From JBMNGO01 sp050949885 (GTDB taxonomy: Bacteria > Bacillota > Syntrophomonadia > Syntrophomonadales > Syntrophomonadaceae), in the NCBI GenBank assembly GCA_050949885.1, contig JBMNGO010000002.1, positions 310,001 through 374,000 of the forward strand: a stretch of 64,000 nt of DNA. Direction: 5' to 3'. Under the pieces are notes generated by a model. That model made no database searches and was not told the DNA's origin. It saw only the letters and a program-made list of their open reading frames with translations. This document shows positions 33,479 to 42,124 of this stretch, piece by piece. The position numbers and the translations under genes were made by a program. Positions within the stretch are counted from its first letter, which is position 1; every line of letters starts with the position of its first letter.

Positions 33479-34520
33479 ACGTTATATTGCTAGAAACATG
33501 GAGGAGGCCCGTGCTTTGATAAGGGCGGACATTGGACCTAATGCGATTATTATAAGCAATCGCAAGATAAGAGAACCAGGTATAGTGGGGTTTTTCCGCC
33601 CTCCCAAATTCGAGGTCACTGCTGCAGTGGATGAGCAGCAGCAGCAAATCCAGTATCAACGAGAATACAATCAGCTTAAAGAGCTTTTGAGCAGATCTAT
33701 TACTGATTTTAACGTCAAGGAGGAAAAAGCGGAATGGCTATCTGCGGACCATCACCTGGCAAAGGTTATGAATAGCCTGCAGGCTGCCGATATTGCACCC
33801 GATTTGGCAGAGATTGTCCTAAAAAAACTGACCCAGGAAAAAAGCGCCCTGAGCCAGGAAGAGCTTAAAGAACAATTAGCCAGGGCCATAACCTCATTGT
33901 TTAAACCTGTTCCCCAGATTAATACCAAACCAAGGATAATGGCATTTGTGGGGCCTCCAGGGGTGGGCAAAACTACTACTTTGGCAAAAATTGGAGCCAT
34001 CCAGTCTCTATTTAATGCTTGCGATATTGCTTTGATTACTATTGATACATACAGAATTGGAGCAGTAGAACAGATAAAGATCTACGGCGAAATAATAGGA
34101 GCCCCCGTTGAGGTAGTCATAACACCCCAGGAGTTAAAGCTGGCTGTAGAGAGGAACCTGGATAAAGAAATGATCTTTATAGATACTGCTGGCAGACCGT
34201 CCAAGAGCACCTACCAAATTGCCGAAATAAAAACCTTTTTGGATAATGTTGATTCCCTGGAGATATATCTGGTCTTAAATGCAACGGCTAAAGAAAAAGA
34301 TCTCGTGCGTATGTTAAATGATTACAAAATCCTAGGTTATTCAAGATTAATTTTTACGAAAATCGATGAAACAGAAACCATGGGGTTTTTACTCAGAGCC
34401 GCTCACCTAACCCAACTGCCCATTGCCTACATAACTAATGGACAGGATGTTCCCGATGATATTGAAACTGCCAGCCCAGAATTGCTTAGCAGTCTTATTA
34501 TGAAGGATGTGGTTTTATGA
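33468..34520 (+). CDS. flhF: FlhF SRP-type GTPase, flagellar placement factor
   Basis: FlhF is an SRP-family GTPase that helps position flagella. The 350-residue product has an N-terminal B domain (MKIKRYIARNMEEARALIRADIGPNAIIIS), a helical N domain, and the G domain with GPPGVGKTT (about 162-170), DTYRIGAVEQ, DTAGRPSKS and TKIDET. It overlaps flhA by 11 bases and flhG by four, the usual flhF-flhG pair. Confidence 0.95.
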   Translation: MKIKRYIARNMEEARALIRADIGPNAIIISNRKIREPGIVGFFRPPKFEVTAAVDEQQQQIQYQREYNQLKELLSRSITDFNVKEEKAEWLSADHHLAKVMNSLQAADIAPDLAEIVLKKLTQEKSALSQEELKEQLARAITSLFKPVPQINTKPRIMAFVGPPGVGKTTTLAKIGAIQSLFNACDIALITIDTYRIGAVEQIKIYGEIIGAPVEVVITPQELKLAVERNLDKEMIFIDTAGRPSKSTYQIAEIKTFLDNVDSLEIYLVLNATAKEKDLVRMLNDYKILGYSRLIFTKIDETETMGFLLRAAHLTQLPIAYITNGQDVPDDIETASPELLSSLIMKDVVL

Positions 34521-35407
34521 AGGCAGATCAGGCGAAAAGGTTGCGAGAATTGGTAACTGCCCAGAAACGGGGGGGAACTGCCCCTTTGCATAAAACAAGA
34601 ATTATAACGGTAGCCAGTGGAAAAGGAGGTGCGGGGAAAACCAGTGTGGCAGTTAACCTGGCTATTGCTTTAGGGAAAGCCGGCAATCAGGTTGCGGTCC
34701 TAGACGCAGATTTGGGTATGGCCAACGTGGATATAATGCTGGGAATAATCCCTCGTTACACCTTGAGCCATGTCCTCCAGGGCAGAAAGAAACTGGAGGA
34801 GATTATAATAGCTACCGATGAAGGGGTTCAGTTAATACCGGGCTGTTCCGCCATATTTGGATTGGCTAACTCATCCTGGGATGAGAAGAGAGAAAACCTG
34901 GTAAAGGAAATTAAGCTATATGCTCAGCAGATGGACTTCCTTATTATTGACTGCGGAGCGGGAATTTCTGAAACCGCCTTATCATTTATGCTAGCCGCCC
35001 AGGAAGTAATAGTAATAATTACTCCTGAACCCACTTCAATAACCGATGGATATGGACTAATAAAAGTATTGTCAGGATACCAGGAACATCCGCAAATAAT
35101 GCTCTTAATTAATAAAGTGAAAAACTCTGCCGAAGCAGGAAATATTGCCAATAAAATTGAGCTGGCTGTAAAAAGGTTCCTAGATACCAGTGTTATTAAG
35201 TTGGGCTATGTACGCAGTGATGTTTCAGTAGATAAATCAGTAAGAGAAATGACCCCCTTTATAACCAAGTATCCTAAATGCGAAGCAGCCAAGAACATTA
35301 TTACTATTGCTGATAACCTGGCAGGCAAAAAAGGAGGCCAATTCTCCCCTTCCGATAATTTAGCCATGAAATTGGCACGCTTAATGAAAACAGGAATGCA
35401 AATGTGA
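34517..35407 (+). CDS. flhG: FlhG MinD-like ATPase (YlxH)
   Basis: FlhG controls flagellar number and acts with FlhF. The 296-residue product opens with the FlhF-activating peptide (ADQAKRLRELV), then the deviant Walker A KGGAGKTS (about 36-43), DADLGMANVDIMLG and LIIDCGAGIS. A C-terminal amphipathic stretch (FSPSDNLAMKLARLMKTG) resembles a membrane-targeting helix. It starts within the flhF stop (ATGA). Confidence 0.95.
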   Translation: MKADQAKRLRELVTAQKRGGTAPLHKTRIITVASGKGGAGKTSVAVNLAIALGKAGNQVAVLDADLGMANVDIMLGIIPRYTLSHVLQGRKKLEEIIIATDEGVQLIPGCSAIFGLANSSWDEKRENLVKEIKLYAQQMDFLIIDCGAGISETALSFMLAAQEVIVIITPEPTSITDGYGLIKVLSGYQEHPQIMLLINKVKNSAEAGNIANKIELAVKRFLDTSVIKLGYVRSDVSVDKSVREMTPFITKYPKCEAAKNIITIADNLAGKKGGQFSPSDNLAMKLARLMKTGMQM

Positions 35408-35502
35408 TGAATAGATAGAGAGGTTCCTTATAAAAGTTGCTAATCAGGTCCATGTTGTTAGAATCTTTCAGTTTCCTTTGAATGTGAATTGATGAGAAAA
35501 AC

Positions 35503-36219
35503 ATGTTAGGGATGATTAAGATTATGGAGGCTTATCTGCCGTTGGTTAAACAAATAGTAGACCGTATCGATGTTAAGCTGCCGCAGCATTGGGATAAGGA
35601 AGACATGATAGGCTATGGCATGCTGGGGCTAATGGAGGCCATTAAACGGTTTAAGCCCGAAAAGGGGGTCCAATTTTCAACTTTTGCTTCCATCCGCATA
35701 AAAGGGGCCATATTAGATGCCTTGAGAAAGGATACTCCCCTTCCTCGTACCTTGTGGCAAAAGGTTCGTAGAATTACTGAGACCATGGAACAAATCTACC
35801 AGGTTACCGGCCAAGAAGCTTCTATTGAAGTAGTGGCGGAAAAGTTGGGGATGGGAAAAAGTGAAGTAGAAGAAGCCCTGGAGGCGTACCGGTTACTTTC
35901 CCATATTTCCCTGGAGCAGAGCCTGGGTTTTTCCGACAGCTACGAGATGACTGTAGCAGATACCTTGGAATCCAAAACCTGGGAGGGAGTAGAGGCCCAA
36001 ATCCTGGAAAAGGAACAAAAAGAGCAGCTGACCCGGGCTATTGCTGAGTTAGATGAGCGGCAGAGGCTGGTCTTAACACTGTACTTTTATGAAGAGTTGA
36101 CTTTAAAAGAAATTGCCCAGGTATTAGATTTGGGAGTATCACGTATATCTCAGATTAAAACCATGGCTTTGGCCAACCTGCGGAAAAAGTTGCATAATGC
36201 CATGCTGCAGGAGATTTAA
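35503..36219 (+). CDS. sigD: Flagellar sigma factor sigma-D (FliA/SigD)
   Basis: This is the sigma factor expected to read the flgM, hag, cheA and rod-gene promoters in this window and to be held by FlgM. The 238-residue product has sigma region 2 (DLIGYG-like DMIGYGMLGLMEAIKRFKPEKGVQFSTFASIRIKGAILDALRK), region 3 and region 4 with the helix-turn-helix (LTLKEIAQVLDLGVSRISQIKTMALANLR). ATG 35503 has only a weak ribosome site (GAGAAA). A 95-base gap follows flhG, without the swrB-like gene some Bacillus operons have. Confidence 0.95.
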   Translation: MLGMIKIMEAYLPLVKQIVDRIDVKLPQHWDKEDMIGYGMLGLMEAIKRFKPEKGVQFSTFASIRIKGAILDALRKDTPLPRTLWQKVRRITETMEQIYQVTGQEASIEVVAEKLGMGKSEVEEALEAYRLLSHISLEQSLGFSDSYEMTVADTLESKTWEGVEAQILEKEQKEQLTRAIAELDERQRLVLTLYFYEELTLKEIAQVLDLGVSRISQIKTMALANLRKKLHNAMLQEI

Positions 36220-36242
36220 ATTATCGATCTTAATTCCGATAA
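36217..36242 (+). promoter_or_regulatory. Candidate sigma-D promoter before the rod gene
   Basis: TAAA at 36217-36220 overlaps the sigD stop, followed by 14 bases and TCCGATAA at 36235-36242. The -10 matches 7 of 8 positions, but the spacer is one base shorter than at flgM and hag. The same bases form a 7-base inverted repeat (ATTATCG/CGATAAT), so the match may partly reflect a small hairpin. Confidence 0.5.
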
Positions 36243-36261
36243 TTAAAGGGAAGGTGAATGA

Positions 36262-36951
36262 ATGATTAAAGGAGTCTACTGTTCAAATGCCGGGTTAAAT
36301 GCTATGCAGCATAAAATGGACAACCTGGCTAATAATGTGGCTAACCTAAACACGGAAGGTTTTAAGCAACAAAGGTCAGCCCTCATTACCTTTAAAGAAT
36401 TTGTAACTAACGTAAACCAGTTATATTACAAGACTACCAGTGGGGCATACCCGGGGAATTTAAAAAATGATTTTTCCCCCGGGACGATTAAAGAGACCAA
36501 GAGAGAACTGGATTATGCCATTAATGGTGAAGGGTTTTTCCAATTGAAAACTGACCAGGGAATGAGATACACCAGAAACGGGTCTTTTGATATTGATGCC
36601 CAAGGGTACCTGATAGATAAAAGAGGAAACCGGGTACAGGGCCGAAGAGGAGATATCAGGAACCGAGACGGCCAATTAGATCAAGAACCGGTGGTTGTCC
36701 GCTTTCCAGATGGGGAGCAGCTGCAAAAAGATGAAGAGGGGTTATTCAAAACCGAGGCGCGGGGAATAACCGTACCCGATAGTGAAAGCAAGATCCTTAG
36801 GGGATATGTTGAAACCTCCAATGTTGATATGGTTCAGAATTTCTCTGAGATGATAACTGTAACCAAGGGGCTGGCAGCCAATGCCAGGGTGCTGACCACT
36901 CATGATAATATACTCAAAAAGTCTACAGAAGAGGTGGGCAGCCTGAAATAA
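36262..36951 (+). CDS. flgG: Distal rod protein, FlgF/FlgG (FlhO/FlhP) type
   Basis: This 229-residue protein forms part of the distal rod. The N-terminal signature is GVYCSNAGLNAMQHKMDNLANNVANLNTEGFKQQRSALITF, the middle reads YAINGEGFFQLKTDQGMRYTRNGSFDIDAQGYLIDKRGN, and the C-terminus is ETSNVDMVQNFSEMITVTKGLAANARVLTTHDNILKKS. Most Firmicutes have two such genes (flhO and flhP); only one is in this window. The flgG symbol is by family similarity. Confidence 0.85.
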   Translation: MIKGVYCSNAGLNAMQHKMDNLANNVANLNTEGFKQQRSALITFKEFVTNVNQLYYKTTSGAYPGNLKNDFSPGTIKETKRELDYAINGEGFFQLKTDQGMRYTRNGSFDIDAQGYLIDKRGNRVQGRRGDIRNRDGQLDQEPVVVRFPDGEQLQKDEEGLFKTEARGITVPDSESKILRGYVETSNVDMVQNFSEMITVTKGLAANARVLTTHDNILKKSTEEVGSLK

Positions 36952-36977
36952 CACCAAACGTTGAACGGGGGACAGTA

Positions 36978-37484
36978 ATGCAGAAGCTGAAACCTGAAGC
37001 CGGGTTGGAAATAAGGATAGGAATTGCTGAGTATGGTGTATGCAAAGCTCCGGGCATTTTAATTACTTTAGCTCTGGGATCATGTATGGGAGTATCTCTG
37101 TTCGACAGAGTTACCGGCATAGGAGGAATGGTTCATGTAATGCTGCCGGACAGCAAGCTTTTTAACGGACCTATTATTCGGTCCAAGTTTGCGGATACAG
37201 CAATTCCCCTGCTGTTGGAAGAAGTTCTTAAACTGGGTGCCAGCAAGAAAAGGCTGGAGGCCAAAATAGCTGGGGGTGCCCAAATGTTTAAAAGCCAGTC
37301 CAATTCATCCCTGCTTAACATTGGAGAGAGAAATACCTTTATGTGCCGAAAAGTTTTGAATGAACTACAGATTAGGATTACCGGTATGGATACGGGGGGG
37401 CATATAGGCAGAACAATGATATTGGACTGCGGCCAAGCCAAAACCTTTGTCCGCACTTATGGGAAGATTACCCAGGAAATATGA
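36978..37484 (+). CDS. cheD: CheD receptor deamidase / CheC activator
   Basis: CheD deamidates chemoreceptor glutamines and stimulates the CheC phosphatase. The 168-residue product has the catalytic Cys in TLALGSCMGVSLFD (about 36) and His in GMVHVMLPDS (about 53), with the conserved KIAGGAQMF and IGERN segments. It starts at ATG 36978 after GGGGGAC. It overlaps no gene, and cheR follows 19 bases after its stop. Confidence 0.95.
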   Translation: MQKLKPEAGLEIRIGIAEYGVCKAPGILITLALGSCMGVSLFDRVTGIGGMVHVMLPDSKLFNGPIIRSKFADTAIPLLLEEVLKLGASKKRLEAKIAGGAQMFKSQSNSSLLNIGERNTFMCRKVLNELQIRITGMDTGGHIGRTMILDCGQAKTFVRTYGKITQEI

Positions 37485-37503
37485 GATTAATGAGGGCACC
37501 AAA

Positions 37504-38307
37504 ATGGACTTCACTGAATTGTGCAAAACCCTTTCCCGTATGTTTGATATAGATACTGAAGGTTATAAAGAAAACCAATTAAAAAGGCGTATTGAGCATT
37601 TGATCCATACCCAGGGATTCCAAGGGTACGAGGATTACATAGGAGCATTAAAAACTGACCAAAAGCAGAGGGAGCTTTTTTTAGACCGGCTTACTATAAA
37701 TGTATCTGAGTTTTTCCGAAATGCCAACGCATTTGAAGTATTGGAAAAAAGGGTTTTACCGGCCTTACTTAAAACTAAAAAAAAGCTGAAAATATGGAGT
37801 GCTGCTTGCTCCAATGGTGCCGAACCTTATTCGGTGGCCATTATTCTGAAGGAAATCAGTCCTTTGGTTAACCATCAAATTGATGCTACCGATATTGACA
37901 AAAAGATACTAGAGGTGGCCAAAACGGGCTGCTACAAAAAAGAACTGTTAAAGAATGTGCCACCCCAGAGATTAAAAAAGTATTTTGTTGAAACCAATAA
38001 TTTATGGTGCCTGGGTGATGAAATAAAAGAAAAAGTAAAGTTTCGGCAGCATGATTTACTGAAAAACGACTTCCCTTCAGGTTATGACTTGATAATATGC
38101 AGGAATGTAGCCATTTACTTTAACAGGGAAAGCCAGAAGAAACTCTACGAAAAATTCTTTTGCTCCCTGAATGATGAAGGAATTCTATTTACTGGAGCCA
38201 CGGAGTACATTTTGAATCATAAAGAACTGGGATTTGAAATTATTTATCCCTGGTTTTACAAAAAACAGAAAGGGTTAAGGAGCATAGAAAACCATGGATT
38301 TTACTAA
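37504..38307 (+). CDS. cheR: CheR chemoreceptor methyltransferase
   Basis: CheR methylates receptor glutamates using S-adenosylmethionine. The 267-residue product has the N-terminal all-helical domain (YKENQLKRRIEHLI), TINVSEFFRN, the SAM-binding LKIWSAACSNGAEPYSVAIIL (GxGxx-like) and the conserved CRNVAIYFN. ATG 37504 with ATGAGGG upstream is preferred over an in-frame TTG at 37447 that would overlap cheD. Confidence 0.94.
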   Translation: MDFTELCKTLSRMFDIDTEGYKENQLKRRIEHLIHTQGFQGYEDYIGALKTDQKQRELFLDRLTINVSEFFRNANAFEVLEKRVLPALLKTKKKLKIWSAACSNGAEPYSVAIILKEISPLVNHQIDATDIDKKILEVAKTGCYKKELLKNVPPQRLKKYFVETNNLWCLGDEIKEKVKFRQHDLLKNDFPSGYDLIICRNVAIYFNRESQKKLYEKFFCSLNDEGILFTGATEYILNHKELGFEIIYPWFYKKQKGLRSIENHGFY

Positions 38308-38911
38308 ACTGCAGCCATTACATATGGATTTTTTAAAAGAGATCGGAAATATTGGTGCGGGCAATGCAGTTACTTCTCTTGCCCAAATGACCGGGAAAAA
38401 AATCGGGATGGAAGTTCCCAGCTCCAGTATTGCCCGGATAAATCATTTGATGCAGCTTTTGGGAGACGAAGAAGAACTGGTTTCCTGTGTAAATGTGGCG
38501 GTATCAGGAGATGCCCAGGCCAGTATCTTTTTTATTCTGAAGCACCAAAATGCCCTGGGTCTCTTAGACAGACTGATGGGGCAGCCTCACGGAAGTTATC
38601 GGGAAATTGATGCTATAGGGCAGTCGGCTCTAAATGAGGTGGGTAATATAATTGCAGGTTCGCTGCTGAATGCTATCAGCAGTCTTACTGGGTTAAGTTT
38701 TTTATCTTCGGTTCCTGCATATGCCAATGATATGCTGGGTGCAGTTTTAAGCGCAGCATTATTGGAAAGGGGCTATTTTGATGATCATGTTTTGGTTATC
38801 AATACTCGCTTCTATGACCAGGATGTGGTCTTAGACGGGAACCTTTTCCTATTACCGAAAGGAAATGCCCTGGAGACTATCTTCAAGTCGGTGGGAATTA
38901 GTTGGGGCTAA
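38294..38911 (+). CDS. cheC: CheC CheY-P phosphatase
   Basis: CheC removes phosphate from CheY and is partnered by CheD. The 205-residue product carries both active-site repeats: FLKEIGNIGAGNA near the start and ALNEVGNIIAGSLL in the middle, each with the Glu and Asn needed for catalysis. It overlaps cheR by 14 bases. A second CheC-type phosphatase, FliY, lies at 40360. Confidence 0.94.
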   Translation: MDFTKLQPLHMDFLKEIGNIGAGNAVTSLAQMTGKKIGMEVPSSSIARINHLMQLLGDEEELVSCVNVAVSGDAQASIFFILKHQNALGLLDRLMGQPHGSYREIDAIGQSALNEVGNIIAGSLLNAISSLTGLSFLSSVPAYANDMLGAVLSAALLERGYFDDHVLVINTRFYDQDVVLDGNLFLLPKGNALETIFKSVGISWG

Positions 38912-38999
38912 AGAGCCTTATTGGGGGGCTTTGGTGGTTTGGTTAATATTGGAGCTTTACATCTTCAGATGGTTACTAAAATGAGGAGGTTTTAGAGAA

Positions 39000-39362
39000 A
39001 TGGGGAAAAGGGTACTAGTAGTTGATGATGCTACTTTTATGAGGATGATGATTAAGGACATATTGACAGGGAATGGCTTTGAAGTGGCGGGAGAAGCTGA
39101 GGATGGGGCAAAAGCGGTGGAAATGTATAAACAACTTAGGCCCGACTTGGTTACTATGGATATAACAATGCCTGAAAAAGACGGAATAACAGCTGTTAAA
39201 GAAATAATGAAAATTGATCCTAATGCCAGGATTATAATGTGCAGCGCTATGGGGCAACAGGCTTTAGTAACAGAAGCCATCCAGGCAGGAGCCAGAGACT
39301 TCCTGGTTAAACCCTTTCAACATGATCGTGTTGTGCAGGCACTGAATAGAGCAACGCAATAA
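39000..39362 (+). CDS. cheY: CheY chemotaxis response regulator
   Basis: CheY carries the signal from CheA to the switch. This stand-alone 120-residue receiver has the acidic pair VVDDATFMRM, the phospho-acceptor Asp in TMDITMPEKDG, the Ser in IMCSAMGQ and the Lys in FLVKPFQ. The neighbours cheC, fliM and fliY support CheY rather than another single-domain regulator. ATG 39000 follows GAGGAGG. Confidence 0.94.
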   Translation: MGKRVLVVDDATFMRMMIKDILTGNGFEVAGEAEDGAKAVEMYKQLRPDLVTMDITMPEKDGITAVKEIMKIDPNARIIMCSAMGQQALVTEAIQAGARDFLVKPFQHDRVVQALNRATQ

Positions 39363-39381
39363 AAGGAAGGGTTTGACTGTA

Positions 39382-40347
39382 ATGAAGGAAGTTTTATCTC
39401 AATCAGAAATTGATAGGCTTATAAACAATATAAATCAGGGGGAGAAGCTCTGGGGGCAGGTTGAAGTGCAGTCTGCAGCCAAAAAGTATAATTTTAGGCT
39501 TCCCAATAAGTTTACGAAGGACCAGCTGCGTACCTTGCATATGATACATGATAATTTCTCGCGGATATTATCCAATTTTCTTTCAGGTTATCTGAGAAGT
39601 TCTATACATTTGAAAGTTGTGTCAGTGGAACAGTTGACTTATGAGGATTTCCTGGTCTCAATTCCTAGCCCCACTCTGTTGACTATTTTTAAAATGTCTC
39701 CGTTAAACGGCAATGCTCTGTTGGAATTTAATCTAAATTTTGTATTTCCTATCATCGATTTGCTGTTTGGCGGGGCGGGGAGCAGGATGAATAGAATTCG
39801 GGAACTAAGCGAAATAGAACTGAGGGTTCTCCGTAAGCTGAATGAAAGAGTACTTGAGAGTCTATCTTATGCTTGGGCAGGGGTGATCCAGATAAAACCA
39901 GAAATAGATTCTTTAGAAACCAATCCTCAATTTAATCAAATTATTGCACCAAATGAAATCGTGGCTATTATTACTTTTTCCGCCCAAATTGCAGGTAACC
40001 ACAGTACCATAAATCTTTGCTTGCCTTTCGTTACTCTGGGAAGCGTAATAGCCAACCTGACAGCGCAAAACTGGTTTTCCGGACAGCAGGATAAGGAGGC
40101 TGCTAATAATAAAGATGCCATTATCCAAAACCGGATAGCTCAAGTCCCTTTGGATCTCTATGCCTGCTGCGGGGAGTGCAGCTTAACCGTCAGGGAATTT
40201 CTCCAATTAAGACCAGGGGATGTTGTTATTCTGGATAAATTGGTTAATGAAAACATGGAGCTTTTTGTGGGAAAGCACCACAAATTCCAGGTTCAGCCGG
40301 GGGTAGTAAACAACAAACTAGCTGTGCAGATTACTGCAAGAGTATAA
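39382..40347 (+). CDS. fliM: FliM motor switch protein
   Basis: FliM is the C-ring protein that binds CheY-P. The 321-residue product starts with the CheY-binding peptide EVLSQSEIDRLI, has the CheC-like middle domain (FRLPNKFTKDQLRTLHMIHDNFSRILSNFLSGYLR; LLFGGAGSRMNRIRELSEIE) and ends in a SPOA domain (LTVREFLQLRPGDVVIL). ATG 39382 is chosen over TTG 39373 for spacing from AAGGAAGGG. Confidence 0.96.
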   Translation: MKEVLSQSEIDRLINNINQGEKLWGQVEVQSAAKKYNFRLPNKFTKDQLRTLHMIHDNFSRILSNFLSGYLRSSIHLKVVSVEQLTYEDFLVSIPSPTLLTIFKMSPLNGNALLEFNLNFVFPIIDLLFGGAGSRMNRIRELSEIELRVLRKLNERVLESLSYAWAGVIQIKPEIDSLETNPQFNQIIAPNEIVAIITFSAQIAGNHSTINLCLPFVTLGSVIANLTAQNWFSGQQDKEAANNKDAIIQNRIAQVPLDLYACCGECSLTVREFLQLRPGDVVILDKLVNENMELFVGKHHKFQVQPGVVNNKLAVQITARV

Positions 40348-40359
40348 GGGGAAATGATT

Positions 40360-41424
40360 ATGGAAAAACCTTTTTTATCTCAAGAAGAAATAGATGTTCT
40401 TTTAAAGCATCATAATGCTGAGGGTAATAAATATATGTCTTTTGAACCCCTTTCCGAAGAAGAGAAGGACACCCTTTGCGAGATTGGAAATATTAGTACA
40501 GGGGCTTCTTCTACAGTCCTTTCAGAACTCCTGGGGCAGAAGGTCACAATAAATGTACCCATCCTTTGGGTTACTACTTTAGGTGAGCTTCACGGGAGCT
40601 TTCAAGTGCCATATATTTTGGTAGAAGTCAATTATACTTCAGGGTTATCAGGTAAAAACCTGCTCTTGTTAAAAACAATGGATGCTGCCATTATCGCCGA
40701 TATTATGATGGGAGGTACGGGGGAGAACCCTCCTGAACAACTTGACGAGTATAGCCTGAGTGCTTTGTCTGAGGCTATGAATCAAATGATTGGATTCTCT
40801 GCTACATCTATGTCGGAAATGTTTCAACGCAAAATAAGCATTTCACCACCAACAATTACTACCGTTAGTCTTGATCAGGAAGACATAAACATTTTAGAGA
40901 TGAATCAACAAATAGTAGTTATTTGTTTTCAACTGAAGGTTGGGCAAATTCTCCAGAGCGAAATAATGTTATTGATGGAGATTGAAGTAGCCAAAAAAGA
41001 GGTTGAGTACCTGTTTTCACATAACAAACCGGAACAGGCTCCGCAGACGGCAACGCCGGCCCGTGAACCGGCGGATTCGTATCAAGATAATGAAACCGAA
41101 CCAGGGGCCAGCAAGAGTGCCCCCAGTAGTGAATTAAAAGATCCTATTGATAAACAAAACCTTAATTTAATACTGGATATACCTTTGAAATTATCCGTTG
41201 TTTTAGGCAAAACACGAAAAACCATTGAAGATGTTGTGGGTTTGGGAGTGGGTTCCATTGTGGAACTGGAAAAGTTTGCCGATGAGCCGGTAGAGATTAT
41301 GGTCAATGGGACTCTGATTGCCCGTGGAGAAGTAGTGGTAGTTGATGAATACTTTGGAGTGAGAATAACCGATATTATTTCTCCTGAAAATCGCATTAAA
41401 AACTTGGGTCCCCAAAAAAGCTAA
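40360..41424 (+). CDS. fliY: FliY motor switch phosphatase (CheC + FliN domains)
   Basis: FliY is the Gram-positive form of FliN, with a CheY-P phosphatase domain. The 354-residue product has an N-terminal peptide EKPFLSQEEIDVLL like FliM, a CheC domain with two Glu/Asn sites (LCEIGNISTGASS; ALSEAMNQMIGFSA), a Pro/Ala/Gln-rich linker and a C-terminal FliN domain (ILDIPLKLSVVLGKTRKTIEDVVGLGVGSIVELEKFADEPVEIMVNGTLIARGEVVVVDEYFGVRITDI). The second ATG (40360) has better spacing than that at 40354. It is the last gene of the long operon. Confidence 0.95.
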   Translation: MEKPFLSQEEIDVLLKHHNAEGNKYMSFEPLSEEEKDTLCEIGNISTGASSTVLSELLGQKVTINVPILWVTTLGELHGSFQVPYILVEVNYTSGLSGKNLLLLKTMDAAIIADIMMGGTGENPPEQLDEYSLSALSEAMNQMIGFSATSMSEMFQRKISISPPTITTVSLDQEDINILEMNQQIVVICFQLKVGQILQSEIMLLMEIEVAKKEVEYLFSHNKPEQAPQTATPAREPADSYQDNETEPGASKSAPSSELKDPIDKQNLNLILDIPLKLSVVLGKTRKTIEDVVGLGVGSIVELEKFADEPVEIMVNGTLIARGEVVVVDEYFGVRITDIISPENRIKNLGPQKS

Positions 41425-41460
41425 AGTCGAGACCATTCAACCGCGGATAAGAATCTCAGT

Positions 41461-41520
41461 GGGCAGGGAATAATTTAGGTGTGAGGGCTACGTCACAATG
41501 CTTCCCGGCCTTTTTTTTAT
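41461..41520 (+). terminator. Terminator at the end of the flagellar operon
   Basis: GGGC-A-GGGAA (41461-41470) pairs with TTCCC-G-GCCT around 41502-41511, with one mismatch, and an inner hairpin (TGTGA/TCACA) sits in the loop. A run of eight T and further T-rich sequence follows. It lies about 40 bases after fliY. Confidence 0.85.
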
Positions 41521-41683
41521 TTTTTTGCCTTTTATTAGTTTTAATAGCATATAGCCGGTAGTTCTTGTTTTTTTTATATGATAAAATAATTTAGTTAGTA
41601 TTGATCAGAGAAGCAAACCTGATAAAGGTTAGAAAACACAGATAAGATGAATATTTAAAAGAAAAGTATTGGAATAATATTAT
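41521..41683. other. Gap between fliY terminator and the convergent small gene
   Basis: AT-rich sequence with no open frame of interest. A short inverted repeat (AACCT, GATAA, AGGTT around 41620-41634) is the only structure I see; it might act as a weak terminator for the minus-strand gene, but its T-run is poor. Confidence 0.4.
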
Positions 41684-42043
41684 TTAAATCAGGCCGCCAT
41701 GGTCTTTTATAATTTGTATAGCATAAGGTGCTTTTTCCTTTAAAGTTACCACCGTTAACAAGAACCTGGCTGAACCGCTTATATCATAATTCGCGGCCAG
41801 CCCGCTCACATCGGGATGGGCAGCCAAAAGGGACGATAATGAAGTGTCATAATTCTGGTCCCCAAGGATCAGGGCAGATAAACTGGTATTGTCTCCCATC
41901 TGAGGTCGCCTGGAAGAATTTGCAACCCGGCTTACCTGTAGATCAGAATATCCCTTTTCTTTTAGCAGGCGGGCAGCCTGGTAGGCATTTTCTTCATTGT
42001 TAAAATACGCAAAGACAGATCTTTCACCTGGTTGAAGTTGCAT
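41684..42043 (-). CDS. Small conserved-type hypothetical protein
   Basis: I do not recognise this 119-residue protein. It begins MQLQPGERSVFAYFNNEENAYQAARLLKEKGYSDLQVSRV, which resembles a beta-alpha-beta fold with the pattern of a small stress- or ferredoxin-like alpha/beta domain (aromatic strand, helix rich in Ala and Leu, second strand). The middle has a low-complexity stretch (SLSALILGDQNYDTSLSSLLAAHPDVSG) and a closing strand-helix (FLLTVVTLKEKAPYAIQIIKDHGG). There is no signal peptide or membrane helix. It starts at ATG 42043 after AAGGGGG and is divergent from argS. Confidence 0.8.
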   Translation of the reverse strand: MQLQPGERSVFAYFNNEENAYQAARLLKEKGYSDLQVSRVANSSRRPQMGDNTSLSALILGDQNYDTSLSSLLAAHPDVSGLAANYDISGSARFLLTVVTLKEKAPYAIQIIKDHGGLI

Positions 42044-42124
42044 TAGTATACCCCCTTGTGCCGACTTAATTTGATATTATAGTTTGGCTATTTTGGCCTA
42101 TTATTATAATTTAGGAGGCTCTTT

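Noticed and set aside
35345..35362. CCGATAA inside flhG resembling a sigma-D -10
   Set aside because: There is no TAAA at the right distance upstream and it lies within coding sequence.
41832..41842. ACGATAATG resembling a sigma-D -10
   Set aside because: No -35 match, and it is inside the minus-strand hypothetical gene.
42044..42124. Possible T-box upstream of argS
   Set aside because: The gap is only 81 bases and holds no T-box core or terminator.
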